Part shown: in pieces, positions 8,701 through 15,614 of the stretch
Layout: each line of letters starts with the position of its first letter
Numbering within the stretch: the first letter of the stretch is position 1
Assembly (NCBI GenBank): GCA_945910925.1
Contig: CAMDZX010000015.1
Location: 1 to 21,555, forward strand
Source of the DNA: an uncultured bacterium
GTDB taxonomy: Bacteria; Cyanobacteriota; Vampirovibrionia; Gastranaerophilales; Gastranaerophilaceae
DNA length: 21,555 nucleotides
Direction of reading: 5' to 3'
Notes under the pieces: generated by a model
Told to the model about the DNA's origin: nothing
The model's database searches: none
The model's input: only the letters and a program-made list of their open reading frames with translations
Position numbers and translations under genes: made by a program

Positions 8701-9025
8701 GACCTGCGATAGTTGACATACCGTGAAGCACATTATTCAAAACTGCAAAACTTCCATTGTTAAAGGTTAATGTTTGACCGTTACCGACATTGAAGTGTCC
8801 CCAGTCAATAACCGTATCTTTTCCAAATTCTAAAGTAGCATTGTTAGAACCGGCTCCTGTAATTCCTGTTAAACCATCTGTAGCTTGTTCGATATCAGCT
8901 CCGGCACCGCCCCCGACTCCCGGTAAAACTTCAGTCCCATCGAATGAGCCTGCCAGAGACATTTGCAAGCTAAAAAATGATAAACATAAAATACTTGCTG
9001 TCAATTTTTTACATAGTTTGTACAT
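5795..9025 (-). CDS. Two-partner-secretion (TpsA-type) filamentous haemagglutinin-like adhesin
   Basis: A 1076-residue exported protein. A signal peptide (basic MYKLCKKL, hydrophobic core, likely cut after A25 in SLA-GS) precedes a TPS secretion domain (about 26-170). That domain carries the NPNGM motif (121-125) known from haemagglutinin N-termini, which TpsB transporters recognise. The rest is a beta-helix-like run of short repeats rich in N, G, D and T. It holds a long duplicated block (copies about 331-485 and 554-708). A proline/acid linker (EEEPTDPVDP) precedes a short C-terminal region, and there is no autotransporter barrel. The ATG at 9025 fits better than the GTG at 9031, because the AAGGA site lies 7 bases before the ATG but only one before the GTG. 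The likely role is surface adhesion. No TpsB partner is visible here. Confidence 0.85.
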   Translation of the reverse strand: MYKLCKKLTASILCLSFFSLQMSLAGSFDGTEVLPGVGGGAGADIEQATDGLTGITGAGSNNATLEFGKDTVIDWGHFNVGNGQTLTFNNGSFAVLNNVLHGMSTIAGQITGGQGTIIISNPNGMLMTAGGSINTLGALILTTQDMYNKEATFTDDGKLNINGLLTNSAFKDNAYSVISLNAGNITGADINIIAKGINVINGSDITSSGNISFTTSDGANFIANHNGATLPSGYSINIANSSLKAKDGTGTITLKAGDMNTANDAGNVRIQNSTFTAKDTKITGNDVKINSTAKGNIIGDSTVVNGNLDINSAREIRLYNTTVKGNTTTNNEYCQRIYKLTTNNLTANAGYELKIGYSDIKNDVKAVAGTNQDGNFEGRDDSDAYYKMFFMKDTNVGGNLDASSETGYIHLDGGSVVGNAILAGNTSGKGEMGHIIIGYTTGDKAGIWANPERCENSTIIGGTITATAKDGTGKYFPTFADGNLIAYSEGDLTFKGGSVDQDAMIKSDGKVFVNYGNDGIMKTSTTVGGNLDINAGNEVRLYNSTVDGDTTVNTEYCQRIYKLTTNNLTANAGYELKIGYSDIKNDVKAVAGTNQDGNFEGRDDSDAYYKMFFMKDTNVGGNLDASSETGYIHLDGGSVVGNAILAGNTSGKGEMGHIIIGYTTGDKAGIWANPERCENSTIIGGTITATAKDGTGKYFPEFADGNLIAYSKENLTFKGGSADQDAMITSDKDISFNIDANGPFGTSTTIGGDFTANAGMNVTVTDIDVKGKAVMNAKTGDVTTTASKYGSTADLKAGHDVNFILNDIEGKLDAEAGHDVNYVTKGDINLNETQSAKLAIRAGNTAHIKTIDGNITVDSIKADTEVMKGKNIHLTADNDITFVGDNVINGNLIATSTSGNGFVAINGNSTKADNITVDKAKWVEIKNVETGHLNLSNFIIGHLIQSTFDSTEASNCSDTLYVHRLNTKVNGYDVVEDAITPTVAESVNNLIYYPYFPEEEPTDPVDPNYTDSNDAARILGYMREQGIDGTLGKDYAPIGFAAYDRAKRGTIYRAAGDAIYKDISQTVHVTKRFDLD
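6901..7364 (-). repeat. Near-identical core repeat, copy 2 (within adhesin)
   Basis: These 464 bases match 7570-8033 with only two mismatches that I can see (near 6923-6925). The offset is exactly 669 bases, or 223 codons, so the frame is kept. Similarity continues beyond the core on both sides but is clearly more diverged. It encodes about 155 residues including NEYCQRIYKL-like and AGIWANPERCEN segments. Confidence 0.95.
7570..8033 (-). repeat. Near-identical core repeat, copy 1 (within adhesin)
   Basis: The upstream (N-terminal) partner of the 6901-7364 repeat, 669 bases apart. Flanks such as the DQDAMI segment differ at several codons, while the core is almost invariant. This suggests recent homogenisation of an older tandem duplication. 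Confidence 0.95.
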
Positions 9026-9161
9026 TTTCACGTCCTTTTATTATTAATTACTAAAGTTACCTACATATATTATGCTTGGTTGATTATCCTACACTAATCA
9101 CTCATAATTATTCTAGCATGTAAAAATTCCTGATAATTTTTTTTTGATATCACATGTAATG

Positions 9162-9207
9162 TTTTTTACAAAATTTTACAATGATATTGATGTTTTATTG
9201 TAAAAAA
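9162..9207. repeat. AT-rich inverted repeat upstream of the adhesin
   Basis: TTTTTTACAA at 9162-9171 and its exact complement at 9198-9207 are separated by 26 bases. It lies in the 246-base gap between the adhesin start and the 93-residue gene. It could be a regulatory site or chance in AT-rich DNA. I see no confident promoter for the adhesin in this gap. Confidence 0.35.
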
Positions 9208-9208
9208 T

Positions 9209-9243
9209 AAAAGAGTAATTGGCGTTATACCAATTACTCTTTT
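9209..9243 (-). terminator. Intrinsic terminator after the 93-residue gene
   Basis: A perfect 14-bp stem (AAAAGAGTAATTGG with its complement) and a 7-base loop, 28 bases past the stop at 9272. On the minus strand it is followed by ATTTTTTACA. It separates the small-protein pair from the adhesin, so the adhesin probably has its own promoter. Confidence 0.85.
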
Positions 9244-9271
9244 ATTTTTTCTATGAATTTAAGAGTTTATT

Positions 9272-9553
9272 TTACGCAAAAAAAGTTCCATTATTAATTG
9301 CACCATTATCAAATAATGCAAAATCGTCCACACCGGCACCGTCTCCAGAAGGACGTCCTGCACCTGATGTAGCTTTCAAGCTTCTAGGATTTTCCATTTT
9401 TATCATTGCTTTGTTTTGAGCTGCAAGAGCTTCTGCACCGCTTGTTTTCTTAGCTGCAGGTTTTGTTACAGCTACTGCCTTTTGTGCAACTGTTTTTGCG
9501 GTTTTTGCTGTTTTGTTTATGCCTAATGCGGCTGTAATTGAACTAAGTTTCAT
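9272..9553 (-). CDS. Small protein, unassigned paralogous pair (copy B)
   Basis: I do not recognise this 93-residue protein. Its N-terminal half is rich in lysine, alanine and threonine (MKLSSITAALGINKTAKTAK) and includes VTKPAAKKTSGAEALAAQ. The second half has ATSGAGRPSGDGAGVDDF and a short tail ending NNGTFFA. Both blocks recur in the next gene upstream (9951-9598), so it is a real gene family. An AGGAGG site lies 9 bases before the ATG, which is strong for a small gene. There is no cysteine, membrane helix or obvious signal peptide. Two TATAAT boxes lie upstream on the minus strand (9588-9593 and 9577-9582), 11 bases apart, so it may have a promoter besides read-through. A strong terminator follows. 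Function unknown. Confidence 0.8.
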   Translation of the reverse strand: MKLSSITAALGINKTAKTAKTVAQKAVAVTKPAAKKTSGAEALAAQNKAMIKMENPRSLKATSGAGRPSGDGAGVDDFALFDNGAINNGTFFA

Positions 9554-9597
9554 ATTAGTGTTCCTCCTATTTATAAATTATATTCTCATTATATTCG

Positions 9598-9951
9598 CTA
9601 GTCCCAGAGCGACTTAGAAGTAGGCAAGCCCCCTTCAGAAACATTACTGTCCCAAGCATTATACCAACTGCTACTTTTCTTTGTAAAGTCATCATCACCG
9701 GCACCGTCTAAAGGAGGACGTCCTGCACCTGATGTAGCTACAAATTTATTTCTATTTATTTTGATAACTGTAGCTTCCGGTTTTTGGTATGCACTGTGAA
9801 CCATTGCACGACCTTGGTTTGCTAACGCTTCCGCTCCGTTTGTGTTATTAGCAGCAGGCTTTGTTACTACTGTAGCTTTTTTTGTAACTGCTTCCGCTAC
9901 TTTATTTGTGTTTTTACTAAACATACTTTTTATTGTGTTAATTTTTAACAT
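9598..9951 (-). CDS. Small protein, unassigned paralogous pair (copy A)
   Basis: This 117-residue protein is not one I recognise. A basic N-terminus (MLKINTIKSMFSKNTNK) leads into VVTKPAANNTNGAEALANQG, then a variable stretch, then VATSGAGRPPLDGAGDDDF and a longer tail with two tryptophans (SSSWYNAWDSN, ending KSLWD). The two blocks match the 93-residue neighbour, and 24 bases of the second block are identical at DNA level (9716-9739 and 9351-9374). A GGGGAAGG purine run 4 bases before the ATG supports the start. The gap to the second gene is 44 bases with no terminator. The architecture is a Lys/Ala-rich head and a Gly/Asp-rich motif. Export, nucleic-acid binding or a precursor-peptide role are all unproven. 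Confidence 0.8.
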   Translation of the reverse strand: MLKINTIKSMFSKNTNKVAEAVTKKATVVTKPAANNTNGAEALANQGRAMVHSAYQKPEATVIKINRNKFVATSGAGRPPLDGAGDDDFTKKSSSWYNAWDSNVSEGGLPTSKSLWD

Positions 9952-10066
9952 TTTACCTTCCCCTATAAGTCTTACCTGTTAAAATAATACCCAAACAAAA
10001 TACAATTTGCTAGTAATAAGTGTGGAATTTAACAATTCTTAATATCACTTATCACTTAAAGTTAAA

Positions 10067-11215
10067 TTATAAGTATTGTATTAATATCGTAGATAAAACA
10101 GGGAACAAAGACAATACTACAAGTACATTAGTTATGCCATACTGTTGAGCGGTCAAGCCTATAAATGACAGCAATATAGCAACAACTCCCCACGCAAATC
10201 CGTTCATAAAACCTGCAACAACACTTTTGTACTTAGGCAAAATTGTTTGCCCCATAACCATTGTTACAGGTTGAGCAAGCATGGTTGTAAATCCGATAAG
10301 CGCAAAAATTATTATTGAAAATATCGGGTGATGTTTATATGTTACAGAAAAAATTATTATCATCGGCAGAGTCGCTGTCATTGAAAAATACAACAAGTTT
10401 TTTGTCCCTGCCCAAAGTTCTATTTTATGACTCCATAACGACCCGAAACCGCCCGCAATGATGAATAAAAATAATGCCGTACCGATATAAAAAGGTGTGT
10501 ATCCCATATCCTTCCATAAGAACGGTAAAAGAGTACAAAAACTTGTAGTGACAAGTGATTTCATCATTGAGATTATCATAAGATAGTTCATCTTTTTGTT
10601 AGTTAAAATAGTGCAAAATGTTTCTTTAAAAGATTTGTATTCGGGTTTTTTCTCTATTTTTGAAAGTTTAGGGACAAAGAAAAACATTGTGCTTGCAAGG
10701 AATATCCCAATGACGGATATTACAGGCATGTTTGTCATGCCTAAGTATTGAGTTACAAAAGCTGCAATCAAAGGCCCGAAAGAAAAGCCTAATGACCCCA
10801 TGCTTATAAAGAAACCCATATCATCTGCACAGGTATTGTTTGCCGTACCGAATTTGTTCACAAACCCACTTGATTGCGGATGATAAAAACTGCTTCCCAA
10901 ACTCCCCAGTATCATAAATAATATTAGCATTCCAACAGTCGTTGATACCGGTGTCAGAGGTATAAATATCGAACTCAGAATTAACCCCCAAAATATAAAT
11001 ACCCGTTTTAGAATATTATCGGCAAAGAATCCGAAAATAGGTTGTAATAACGACGAAAATATGTTGGAAATACTGATTACAACGGTTGCCATTGCCATCG
11101 TAATTCCCAATTTTGCCGCAATAAAAGGCATAATCGGATTAAGAATCCCGGTATATACATCGTTAACAAAGTGTCCCGCAGAAAGCCACAGAATAGCACG
11201 TTTATTTTTGTTCAT
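10067..11215 (-). CDS. MFS exporter, fosmidomycin-resistance (Fsr)-like
   Basis: A 382-residue inner-membrane protein with about 12 hydrophobic helices. The N-terminus LSAGHFVNDVYTGILNPIMP, the SSLLQPIFGFFAD loop and LGSSFYHPQSSG are the pattern of the Fsr branch of the major facilitator superfamily. Members use proton exchange to export small compounds such as fosmidomycin. The real substrate is unknown, and drug resistance should not be assumed. The stop follows soon after the last helix (ILIQYL), so the C-terminal tail is very short. It starts 12 bases after the alcohol dehydrogenase stop, with an AGGAA site 9 bases before its ATG, so the two genes are co-transcribed. I see no strong terminator after it. 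Confidence 0.85.
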   Translation of the reverse strand: MNKNKRAILWLSAGHFVNDVYTGILNPIMPFIAAKLGITMAMATVVISISNIFSSLLQPIFGFFADNILKRVFIFWGLILSSIFIPLTPVSTTVGMLILFMILGSLGSSFYHPQSSGFVNKFGTANNTCADDMGFFISMGSLGFSFGPLIAAFVTQYLGMTNMPVISVIGIFLASTMFFFVPKLSKIEKKPEYKSFKETFCTILTNKKMNYLMIISMMKSLVTTSFCTLLPFLWKDMGYTPFYIGTALFLFIIAGGFGSLWSHKIELWAGTKNLLYFSMTATLPMIIIFSVTYKHHPIFSIIIFALIGFTTMLAQPVTMVMGQTILPKYKSVVAGFMNGFAWGVVAILLSFIGLTAQQYGITNVLVVLSLFPVLSTILIQYL

Positions 11216-11227
11216 AACAATAAATTC

Positions 11228-12199
11228 CTAAAACTTGAGCAATATTTTTATTGTATCTTTCGCCTTGTTAGCTTCAAACCCTTCTATTGCATCATCAACC
11301 GAATATGTTTTAGAAATAAACGATTTAAAATCTATGCGGTTATTTTTCAGAAGTCTTAATGCAGGTGCAAACTGTCCGCATCTTGAACCTAAAACGGTTA
11401 TTTCGTTAATAACAATCGGTGCAAGATTTAATTCTTTACCCGTTGCAATCGTACTTTTTAGAACAAGCACCCCTCTCGGTTTAACAAGGTTTAATGAGGT
11501 TTCAAATCCCGAAACTGAGCCTGTTGCTTCAACTACAACATCAAAATTGTTTGTAACTTTTAAATCCTCAAGAAGCATAGTTTGTACCCCTTGAGCTTTT
11601 GCAATATCCAGTTTGTTCTGATGCTTTCCGATAAGTGTAACATCAAGGTTTTGAGCATTCAAAGTAAGTGCGGTTGTAAGCCCTAATTTGCCATCGCCTA
11701 ATACTACAACTTTTTGAGTAGGTTCAATGTGTAACTGCTCGGTAATTTCGCATGCTGCTGCAAGCGGTTCTACAAATACTGCCTGCTCATCCGTAACATT
11801 ATCGGGAACTTCAAACAAAACATTAACCGGCATTGTTACGTATTCTGCAAAACATCCGTCTTTTCTCCATATCCCGAGAGTATGCCTTTCGGGACAGTGT
11901 CTGTAATTTTTTACTGCACACCAAGGACATTCAGGGTCGTCGCATCCGTAACTTATTTCAGCAACAACTCTTTTGCCTATCCATGATTTGTCGCCTTCGT
12001 TCACATCCTCAACAACTCCGACGAATTCATGCCCGAGAATTCCGTTGTATCCCATATAACCTTTTGTTATTTCCGCATCAGTATTACAAATACCTGCAAG
12101 CGAAACTTTTATCAATGCCTCTCCCTTTTGAGGAACAGGTTTTTTATAATCGGTTTTTAAAATTAAACCTTCTTTATCATTAAAAACGACTGCTTTCAT
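11228..12199 (-). CDS. Zinc-dependent alcohol dehydrogenase (MDR superfamily)
   Basis: A 323-residue medium-chain dehydrogenase that oxidises an alcohol or reduces a carbonyl with NAD(P). Likely catalytic-zinc ligands are C38 (GICNTD), H57-E58 (GHEF) and E144 (FVEPLAAA). Four cysteines (C86, C91, C94, C102) form a structural zinc lobe. The nucleotide loop is VVLGDGKLGL (166-175). I chose the ATG at 12199 over the longer frame from 12265, because AAGGAG lies 10 bases before it and MKAVVF is the normal family start. The HTLGIWRKDGCFAEY and VFVEPLAAA segments resemble an uncharacterised MDR subgroup. The substrate cannot be named. Co-transcription with the MFS exporter hints that product or substrate is a transported small molecule. 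Confidence 0.88.
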   Translation of the reverse strand: MKAVVFNDKEGLILKTDYKKPVPQKGEALIKVSLAGICNTDAEITKGYMGYNGILGHEFVGVVEDVNEGDKSWIGKRVVAEISYGCDDPECPWCAVKNYRHCPERHTLGIWRKDGCFAEYVTMPVNVLFEVPDNVTDEQAVFVEPLAAACEITEQLHIEPTQKVVVLGDGKLGLTTALTLNAQNLDVTLIGKHQNKLDIAKAQGVQTMLLEDLKVTNNFDVVVEATGSVSGFETSLNLVKPRGVLVLKSTIATGKELNLAPIVINEITVLGSRCGQFAPALRLLKNNRIDFKSFISKTYSVDDAIEGFEANKAKDTIKILLKF

Positions 12200-12368
12200 A
12201 ATCTGTATACTCCTTCTTCTTTTGTTTAAATTGTAATGCAACCCTGACAAAATGTCTAATGGCATGTTTTCTACTCCAAATTGCGTAATTTTTTGTTAAT
12301 TCAATAAAGTTTTAATTATTTGGTTCGTTCGACAATAATAAGAATAATTATATATTGGAGCATAATCA

Positions 12369-13142
12369 ATGGATATTTTTGCAATTATAGGTATGGTTTT
12401 AGGCGTAGGGTTCATACTTACGGGACAAGCAATGGAAGGCGGTAATATTGGTCAGTTGTTACAAATTACTGCGGCTTTTATCGTACTTGGCGGTACATCA
12501 GGTGCCGTATTCTTGAGTTTTCCGCCTGAAGTTTTAAAAGATGCGGTTGGGCTGTTTAAAGATGTATTGATGCCACCAAAAGTAGATTTGGATGCTTTAA
12601 TTTCAGAAATAGTCGCATTTGCAACAAAAGCAAGAAAAGAGGGTGCAATAGCACTTGAAAAAGAAGCTGTAAACGCATCTGATCCGTTGTTACGTTTCGG
12701 GCTTGAAATAGTTGCAGACGGTACCGACCCGACATTGGTCAGAGCTATGCTTGAAAACCAACTTGAACAGCTTGAAGGAAAAGTTATGGGTGCTGCAAAA
12801 GTTTATGAAGCATTCGGCGGTTTCTCTCCGACACTTGGTATTATCGGTGCGGTTATGGGGTTGATTCAGGTTATGCAAAACCTCTCCGATCCGTCTAAAC
12901 TGGGCGAAGGTATAGCAGTTGCTTTCGTTGCAACAATCTATGGTTTGATGGCTGCTAACTTATACATGTTACCTTGCTTTAACAGAATTAAAAATATATA
13001 TGGTAAAGTATTCTTAAGTAAGAATGTGATAATAGAAGGTGTTCTGGCTATCCAAGCGGGAGAAAGCCCGACTCTGATAAGCAGAAAGCTCGGTTCGTTC
13101 ATTCTGGGCGCATCATTAAGTAAAGAAGAAAAGGCGCAATAA
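12369..13142 (+). CDS. motA: Flagellar motor stator protein MotA
   Basis: A 257-residue inner-membrane stator subunit that with MotB conducts ions and drives the flagellar rotor. Helices are at about 1-19, 33-52, 150-170 and 182-202. The cytoplasmic loop has the charged ARKEGAIALE motif (88-97), whose R/K/E residues contact FliG. P154 in GGFSPTLGIIGAVMGLI is the conserved proline at the ion path. A TTGGAG site lies 8 bases before the ATG. An exact sigma-28-type -35 (TAAAGTTT, 12305-12312) lies upstream, but I see no convincing GCCGATAA partner. The stop overlaps the motB start by one base (TAATG). Homology to ExbB/TolQ is distant; the MotB partner settles the call. Confidence 0.93.
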   Translation: MDIFAIIGMVLGVGFILTGQAMEGGNIGQLLQITAAFIVLGGTSGAVFLSFPPEVLKDAVGLFKDVLMPPKVDLDALISEIVAFATKARKEGAIALEKEAVNASDPLLRFGLEIVADGTDPTLVRAMLENQLEQLEGKVMGAAKVYEAFGGFSPTLGIIGAVMGLIQVMQNLSDPSKLGEGIAVAFVATIYGLMAANLYMLPCFNRIKNIYGKVFLSKNVIIEGVLAIQAGESPTLISRKLGSFILGASLSKEEKAQ

Positions 13143-14200
13143 TGGCAAAAAAACAAAAAGCACCTGAACATGAAAACCTTGAACGTTGGCTGGTATCTTA
13201 TGCCGACTTTATAACTTTGCTTTTTGCAACTTTTGTTGTGTTGTACGCTTTGGCTCAAACTGATGTTTCGGAATTAAGCAAAATAGATGAATCTTTACAG
13301 AAAGCATTTTCAAAAGTGTCTATTATGCAAGGAAATGACGGTGTAATGGACTCGGGACAGAGTATTTTGGAAGGTGGTGCAGGAAACGGCTTTATTCAAG
13401 AATTGATGGCGGAATATATCAGTCCGAAATATGAGTCAAAGGCTTTTGAAGATATTGAAAAATCAATAGAAAACATGAAAAAAGACGGTGCAATTGAAGG
13501 TGTTGATGCGCAAATTACCGATCAAGGTTTGTTAATAACTTTTGATGAAAAATACTTATTTGCATCCGGTTCTGCGGAACTAAGTGCAGCAGCACGAAGT
13601 TTAGTTGATAAAATAGGTGTACTTATTTATGAAAAATTCGTAATGCACTGTATAAGAATAGAAGGTCATACCGACAGCTGCCCGATTGCATCCGCAAAAT
13701 ATCCTTCCAACTGGGAGCTTTCAAGCGCACGGGCATGTACGATTGTAAGGTATTTTATTGCAAGGTTTAAATTTAATCCTGCTCTTTTCTCTGCCGTAGG
13801 GTATGCGGATACTCGTCCTGCAGGCGGAGGAAAAGTTAAAAGAAATGCACAAAAAGACAGACGAGTAGAAATACTTATCTTAAAAAATAAATTCAGTGCT
13901 TTAGAAAAAGCGCAAAACCCTATTCTCAATATGTCAAAGGAAGAACAAATAAAACTTCAATCAGAAAGAAAAGAACTTGTATCTTCCGTAAAATCAGAAA
14001 ATAATATATCACCTGCAGCACAAGCATTGTTGAGAGGTGCTCATTCCGAAAAGAAACGTGTAATTGATATGAGAAATTATGCGGAATCAAAAGGTATTAC
14101 GCTTGATAATAAAGAATTGTACAATCGTATAGGTGTTCCTAAGTATGATATGAAGGATAAGAGCGTAGAAAAACAGTTGGAAAATAACGAAGAATCGTAG
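13142..14200 (+). CDS. motB: Flagellar motor stator protein MotB, with long C-terminal tail
   Basis: A 352-residue stator subunit. A short basic N-terminus leads to one membrane helix (about 20-38) with D22 in SYADFITLLFA, the ion-carrying aspartate. An OmpA-like peptidoglycan-binding domain follows (about 130-247), with IEGHTDSCPI, NWELSSARA and QKDRRVEI. It anchors the stator to the wall. The protein runs about 100 residues past that domain in a charged, low-complexity tail (about 250-352). Most MotB proteins end soon after the OmpA domain, so the tail is unusual. Translation is coupled to motA by the TAATG overlap, and another gene follows after 3 bases. Confidence 0.93.
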   Translation: MAKKQKAPEHENLERWLVSYADFITLLFATFVVLYALAQTDVSELSKIDESLQKAFSKVSIMQGNDGVMDSGQSILEGGAGNGFIQELMAEYISPKYESKAFEDIEKSIENMKKDGAIEGVDAQITDQGLLITFDEKYLFASGSAELSAAARSLVDKIGVLIYEKFVMHCIRIEGHTDSCPIASAKYPSNWELSSARACTIVRYFIARFKFNPALFSAVGYADTRPAGGGKVKRNAQKDRRVEILILKNKFSALEKAQNPILNMSKEEQIKLQSERKELVSSVKSENNISPAAQALLRGAHSEKKRVIDMRNYAESKGITLDNKELYNRIGVPKYDMKDKSVEKQLENNEES

Positions 14201-14203
14201 AAT

Positions 14204-14851
14204 ATGTTAGAGTACTATATAGGTTTATCATTGGCACCTGCTGCCACCATAGAAACGGGTATTGCGGTATTAGATAAAAATAATACGCTTATTCTGGTTG
14301 ATAAATTTTTTACAATGAAAGATGTGCAACATTTCTTTGATAATTATTCCTCATTAAAAGTTTCTAAAATATGCGTGTCTCTGCCTTGGGATAATACTCT
14401 TATGACAGGAAAATGGCGGATTCTATCAAAACCGTACCAGTTTATAAATACTCAAAATAAACACGAATTTATTAATGTTGATAACTGGACTCAACGCTTC
14501 TCAACAAGAGGATGTGATTATTTTACTTCTCTTGCTGATAACGGAGTTGATATTACAAGATATGATTTGTACTTATCAAAACTTAAATTGAATTTGAACT
14601 CGAATTTCAAACAACGTTCACCTGCGGATTGTAAATTCTTACAAAACATTCTCAGAAACGAATACGGATTTTATGATATTCCAACCAATATGATGCCGGC
14701 GGGCGCCCTGGAAGCAATTATAGGTGCGTTAGTTGCTCGAGAAAGAGCAAATAATAATTCGGAAGTTTTGTATAATTTTAAAGGACTTGAGGTTGTAAAC
14801 GTGCTTGACTCTCATTCCGTTTATAAAGCGCCTTTAGCCCCAATAGAGTAA
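14204..14851 (+). CDS. Unknown protein, possible degenerate RNase H-fold (DUF429-like)
   Basis: A 215-residue protein that starts 3 bases after motB, so it is the third gene of the mot operon. Alternating strands (YIGLSLAP, ETGIAVLD, KICVSLPWDN) and a late helix (GALEAIIGALVARERAN) resemble the layout of DUF429-type RNase H-fold nucleases. The usual first-strand aspartate is serine (LSLA) and the usual helix aspartate is glutamate (ALEA), so nuclease activity is uncertain. There is no signal peptide or membrane helix. No ribosome site is evident, and coupling to motB is likely. Its last 74 bases overlap the 3' end of coaX on the other strand. The RNase H link is only a hand reading, and a motility role is suggested by position only. 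Confidence 0.6.
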   Translation: MLEYYIGLSLAPAATIETGIAVLDKNNTLILVDKFFTMKDVQHFFDNYSSLKVSKICVSLPWDNTLMTGKWRILSKPYQFINTQNKHEFINVDNWTQRFSTRGCDYFTSLADNGVDITRYDLYLSKLKLNLNSNFKQRSPADCKFLQNILRNEYGFYDIPTNMMPAGALEAIIGALVARERANNNSEVLYNFKGLEVVNVLDSHSVYKAPLAPIE

Positions 14852-15560
14852 GGTTCGGGTTTATGTAATCAAATTTACGACACATGTATTGTGCAACAAG
14901 TTTGCAGTTCCCGCCTGTTGCAACAATCGTGGCTCTTTCTCCAAGCTCGGTTTCACATTGAGAAACTAAACCTTCAACCATACACGCAGTACCTCGTATA
15001 ACCCCCGATAAAATCGCATCAAGAGTGTTATCTCCGATTGCAGTTTCCGATACAGCCGCATCAAGTTTAGGGAGTTTTGATGTAGCTTTGCTTAGTGATG
15101 TAAGTTGTGTATTTATTCCGGGTGCTATTACACCTCCGATAAATTCACCTTTTGAATTGACAATATCAAACGTGTTTGCAGTCCCGAAATCCACAACAAT
15201 TGCAGGCAGTTTGTACATCTCAAACGCCGCAATCCCGTTTGCAATTCTGTCTGCACCGATTTCGTTGTTGTCTTTCAGCCTGAGTTTTATTCCGATATCC
15301 AAATTCGGATTGAGAATAAGTGATTGAACATTATATACCGATTTAACCGCCTCGTACAAAACTTTATCCAGACCGTTCACGACGGATGCAATTATACAAC
15401 CGTCAATGTTTTGTTCTCCAATAGTGTCGGATAACAGTTTTGAATACTTGTCGCTTGAATAGTGAATATCCGAAGGGATTCTTTTTACTCCCGTCAAATC
15501 CTCACCGTCAAACAAGCCGACAGTTATGCTCGTGTTGCCTATATCAAGTGTCAGTAACAT
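14778..15560 (-). CDS. coaX: Type III pantothenate kinase
   Basis: It phosphorylates pantothenate, the first step of coenzyme A synthesis. The 260-residue length is normal. It has the N-terminal phosphate motif LDIGNTSITVGLFDG (D6), EIGADRIANG with D105, VVDFGTANTFD with D124, and GGVIAPGIN (142-150). The C-terminus NPNLTLLGLKALYKRN is typical, then a short tail overlaps the converging gene by 74 bases. An AAAGGGG site lies 6 bases before the ATG. The type III enzyme is generally not inhibited by CoA, unlike CoaA. The upstream 71-residue gene is on the same strand, but a promoter-like sequence lies between them. Confidence 0.95.
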   Translation of the reverse strand: MLLTLDIGNTSITVGLFDGEDLTGVKRIPSDIHYSSDKYSKLLSDTIGEQNIDGCIIASVVNGLDKVLYEAVKSVYNVQSLILNPNLDIGIKLRLKDNNEIGADRIANGIAAFEMYKLPAIVVDFGTANTFDIVNSKGEFIGGVIAPGINTQLTSLSKATSKLPKLDAAVSETAIGDNTLDAILSGVIRGTACMVEGLVSQCETELGERATIVATGGNCKLVAQYMCRKFDYINPNLTLLGLKALYKRNESQARLQPQVL

Positions 15561-15582
15561 ACAACGCCCCTTTACGGGTACT

Positions 15583-15610
15583 ATTGTATATCAAATATCA
15601 CCGAAGTAAA
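15583..15610 (-). promoter_or_regulatory. Putative coaX promoter
   Basis: On the minus strand TTTACT is followed after 16 bases by TACAAT, about 23 bases before the coaX start. The spacing and both boxes are close to a housekeeping promoter. It lies in the gap after the 71-residue gene. Confidence 0.45.
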
Positions 15611-15614
15611 GAAA

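Noticed and set aside
9026..9031. GTG start for the adhesin
   Set aside because: The AAGGA site would be only one base away; the ATG at 9025 has a normal 7-base spacing.
10020..10066. Short direct repeats (ATCACTT twice) and a GAATT/AATTC dyad after the MFS gene as a terminator
   Set aside because: The stem is only 5 bp of A/T and has no proper T-run; AT-rich chance is enough to explain it.
12200..12265. Longer N-terminus for the alcohol dehydrogenase
   Set aside because: The AAGGAG site and the family-typical MKAVVF start place initiation at 12199.
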